Source: Bordetella parapertussis
GTDB lineage: Bacteria > Pseudomonadota > Gammaproteobacteria > Burkholderiales > Burkholderiaceae_B
Direction: 5' to 3'
Length of the DNA stretch: 35,874 bases
NCBI GenBank assembly: GCA_945911685.1
Contig: CAMEAW010000017.1
Span: forward strand, 1-35,874
In this document: piece after piece, positions 35,050-35,874 of the stretch
Position numbering within the stretch: the stretch's first letter is position 1
Layout: the number at the start of each line of letters is the position of its first letter
The notes under the pieces: model-generated
Told to the model about the DNA's origin: nothing
Databases searched by the model: none
The model's input: only the letters and a program-made list of their open reading frames with translations
Made by a program: the position numbers and the translations under genes

Positions 35050-35874
35050 CTACATCCGCCACGCCAAGTTGACAAACACATTCGAGCCCAGCGTGTTGTA
35101 GCCTTGAATCAGGGTGTATTGCTTACCAAAAACGTTGTTCCAGCGCACCTGAACTTCAGCCCCTGAGGGCAGGGGGTAGCTGCCCATCAGGTTAAGCAAA
35201 CTATAGCCACCTAGCGTGCCGCCAGACATCGTATCTTTGCGTTCGCTGCTAACGTACCATTCGGCAGTCAAGCGGGCGCGCCAGACGGCTTGATCTAATG
35301 CGAGCTTGGCAACTTGTTGTGCACGCTGGGGCAATAAGGCGCCGGTCTCGGCATTACGCGGATCAAGCCAGTTCAGGCTACCCCGCACTTGCGTGTCGCT
35401 GTTGAAGCGATGCGAACCAAACAGACTGACGCCTTGAATCAGCGCCTGTCCGACATTGATTGGCGCGTAGGGTGAGTAAATATCACCAGGTACCACCGGC
35501 TGAGTCAAGATCAAGTTCGTGATTTCGTTGCGATAGGCTACCAAACTTAATTGAGTTTTTTCAGTTGAGTATTTCAACCCCATCTCGATATTGCGTGATT
35601 TCTCGGGTTGCAATAACGGATTACCTGCATAGAAAGGCGTGACGGGCCAGTAGAGCTCATTGAAATTCGGTGCACGAAAGCCCGTGTTGGCACCCACTGT
35701 GGCTCGCCACTGCGGTGTCAGCGACAGCCCGTACACCAGACTGCCTGTCACAAAGTTACCGTACTGCGAATTGTTGTCATTGCGCACGCTCGCCTGCACC
35801 GACTGTGGGCCCCAGGCGCCCCGATAAATACCGAAAAGCGAGTTGGTATACCTTGAGGTTTGTTGATAGTTCAC
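35050..35874 (-). CDS. btuB: TonB-dependent outer-membrane receptor, BtuB-like (5' end beyond the window)
   Basis: The frame is open to the right edge (35874), so only the C-terminal 274 residues are present. They are beta-barrel sequence: TGFRAPNFNELYWP and NPLLQPEKSRNIEMGLKY are the hallmark C-terminal segments of TonB-dependent receptors, and the protein ends in VNLAWRM, close to the aromatic-ending barrel signature. The adjacent btuF supports cobalamin uptake, but the plug domain that would settle the class is missing. Gene order btuB-btuF-thiG-thiD is on one strand. Confidence 0.82.
   Translation of the reverse strand: MNYQQTSRYTNSLFGIYRGAWGPQSVQASVRNDNNSQYGNFVTGSLVYGLSLTPQWRATVGANTGFRAPNFNELYWPVTPFYAGNPLLQPEKSRNIEMGLKYSTEKTQLSLVAYRNEITNLILTQPVVPGDIYSPYAPINVGQALIQGVSLFGSHRFNSDTQVRGSLNWLDPRNAETGALLPQRAQQVAKLALDQAVWRARLTAEWYVSSERKDTMSGGTLGGYSLLNLMGSYPLPSGAEVQVRWNNVFGKQYTLIQGYNTLGSNVFVNLAWRM

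Overview
The window is a gene-dense stretch of ordinary bacterial chromosome, about 50-55 % GC by eye, with no insertion sequence, prophage, tRNA, rRNA or CRISPR array that I can see. Gene content and order point to a Gram-negative betaproteobacterium of the Burkholderiales, probably Alcaligenaceae-like. The grounds are a pyrimidine 5'-nucleotidase next to argB, the yraN-gmhA/diaA-dolP block beside rsmI, an HPr kinase inside the hpf-ptsN-rapZ block, a 1312-residue DUF3683 flavoprotein, and separate kdsD/kdsC and rfaE2. This assignment is inference from synteny and protein character; I ran no database search.

Layout. 1-3.5 kb (minus strand): a HAD nucleotidase cut by the window edge, argB (arginine synthesis), a TlpA-like thioredoxin, the lipoprotein DolP and a SIS-domain isomerase. 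3.5-5.1 kb: yraN and the divergent rsmI. 5.1-9.1 kb (minus): rlpA, rapZ, hprK, ptsN and hpf, the nitrogen-PTS/RNA-adapter block. 9.3-13.0 kb (minus): kdsD-kdsC-lptC-lptA-lptB for Kdo synthesis and LPS transport. rpoN normally sits between lptB and hpf and is absent here; only 199 bp remain. 13.1-16 kb: apt (+), ilvA (-) and a YqaA-type membrane protein (+). 16.1-21 kb (+): the giant FAD/Fe-S oxidoreductase and an ornithine cyclodeaminase/mu-crystallin-family enzyme. 21-23.7 kb (minus): the 5-oxoprolinase genes pxpB-pxpC-pxpA, with pxpA bracketed by two unrelated tandem-repeat arrays. 23.7-25.8 kb (minus): phoB-phoR behind a recognisable Pho box. 25.9-31.6 kb (+): ubiE, a Tim44-domain protein with its own spacer and terminator, ubiJ, ubiB, a ferritin-like diiron protein and rfaE2. 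31.6-35.9 kb (minus): a truncated btuB-type receptor gene, btuF, thiG, thiD and a pcm-like methyltransferase.

Functionally the region is dominated by envelope building (Kdo, heptose, Lpt, DolP, RlpA), ubiquinone biosynthesis (UbiE, UbiJ, UbiB), phosphate and PTS signalling, and cofactor or amino-acid metabolism. I found no obvious novel multi-gene defence or mobile system. The best candidates for something undescribed are: the 22-bp array that appears to have separated the pxpC stop from the pxpA start by tandem duplication; the CTCAAGC-rich array on the other side of pxpA; the missing rpoN; and the uncharacterised diiron protein translated with the ubi/heptose genes. No stretch longer than 300 bases lacks a gene; the longer spacers (180-220 bp) are described in their own entries.
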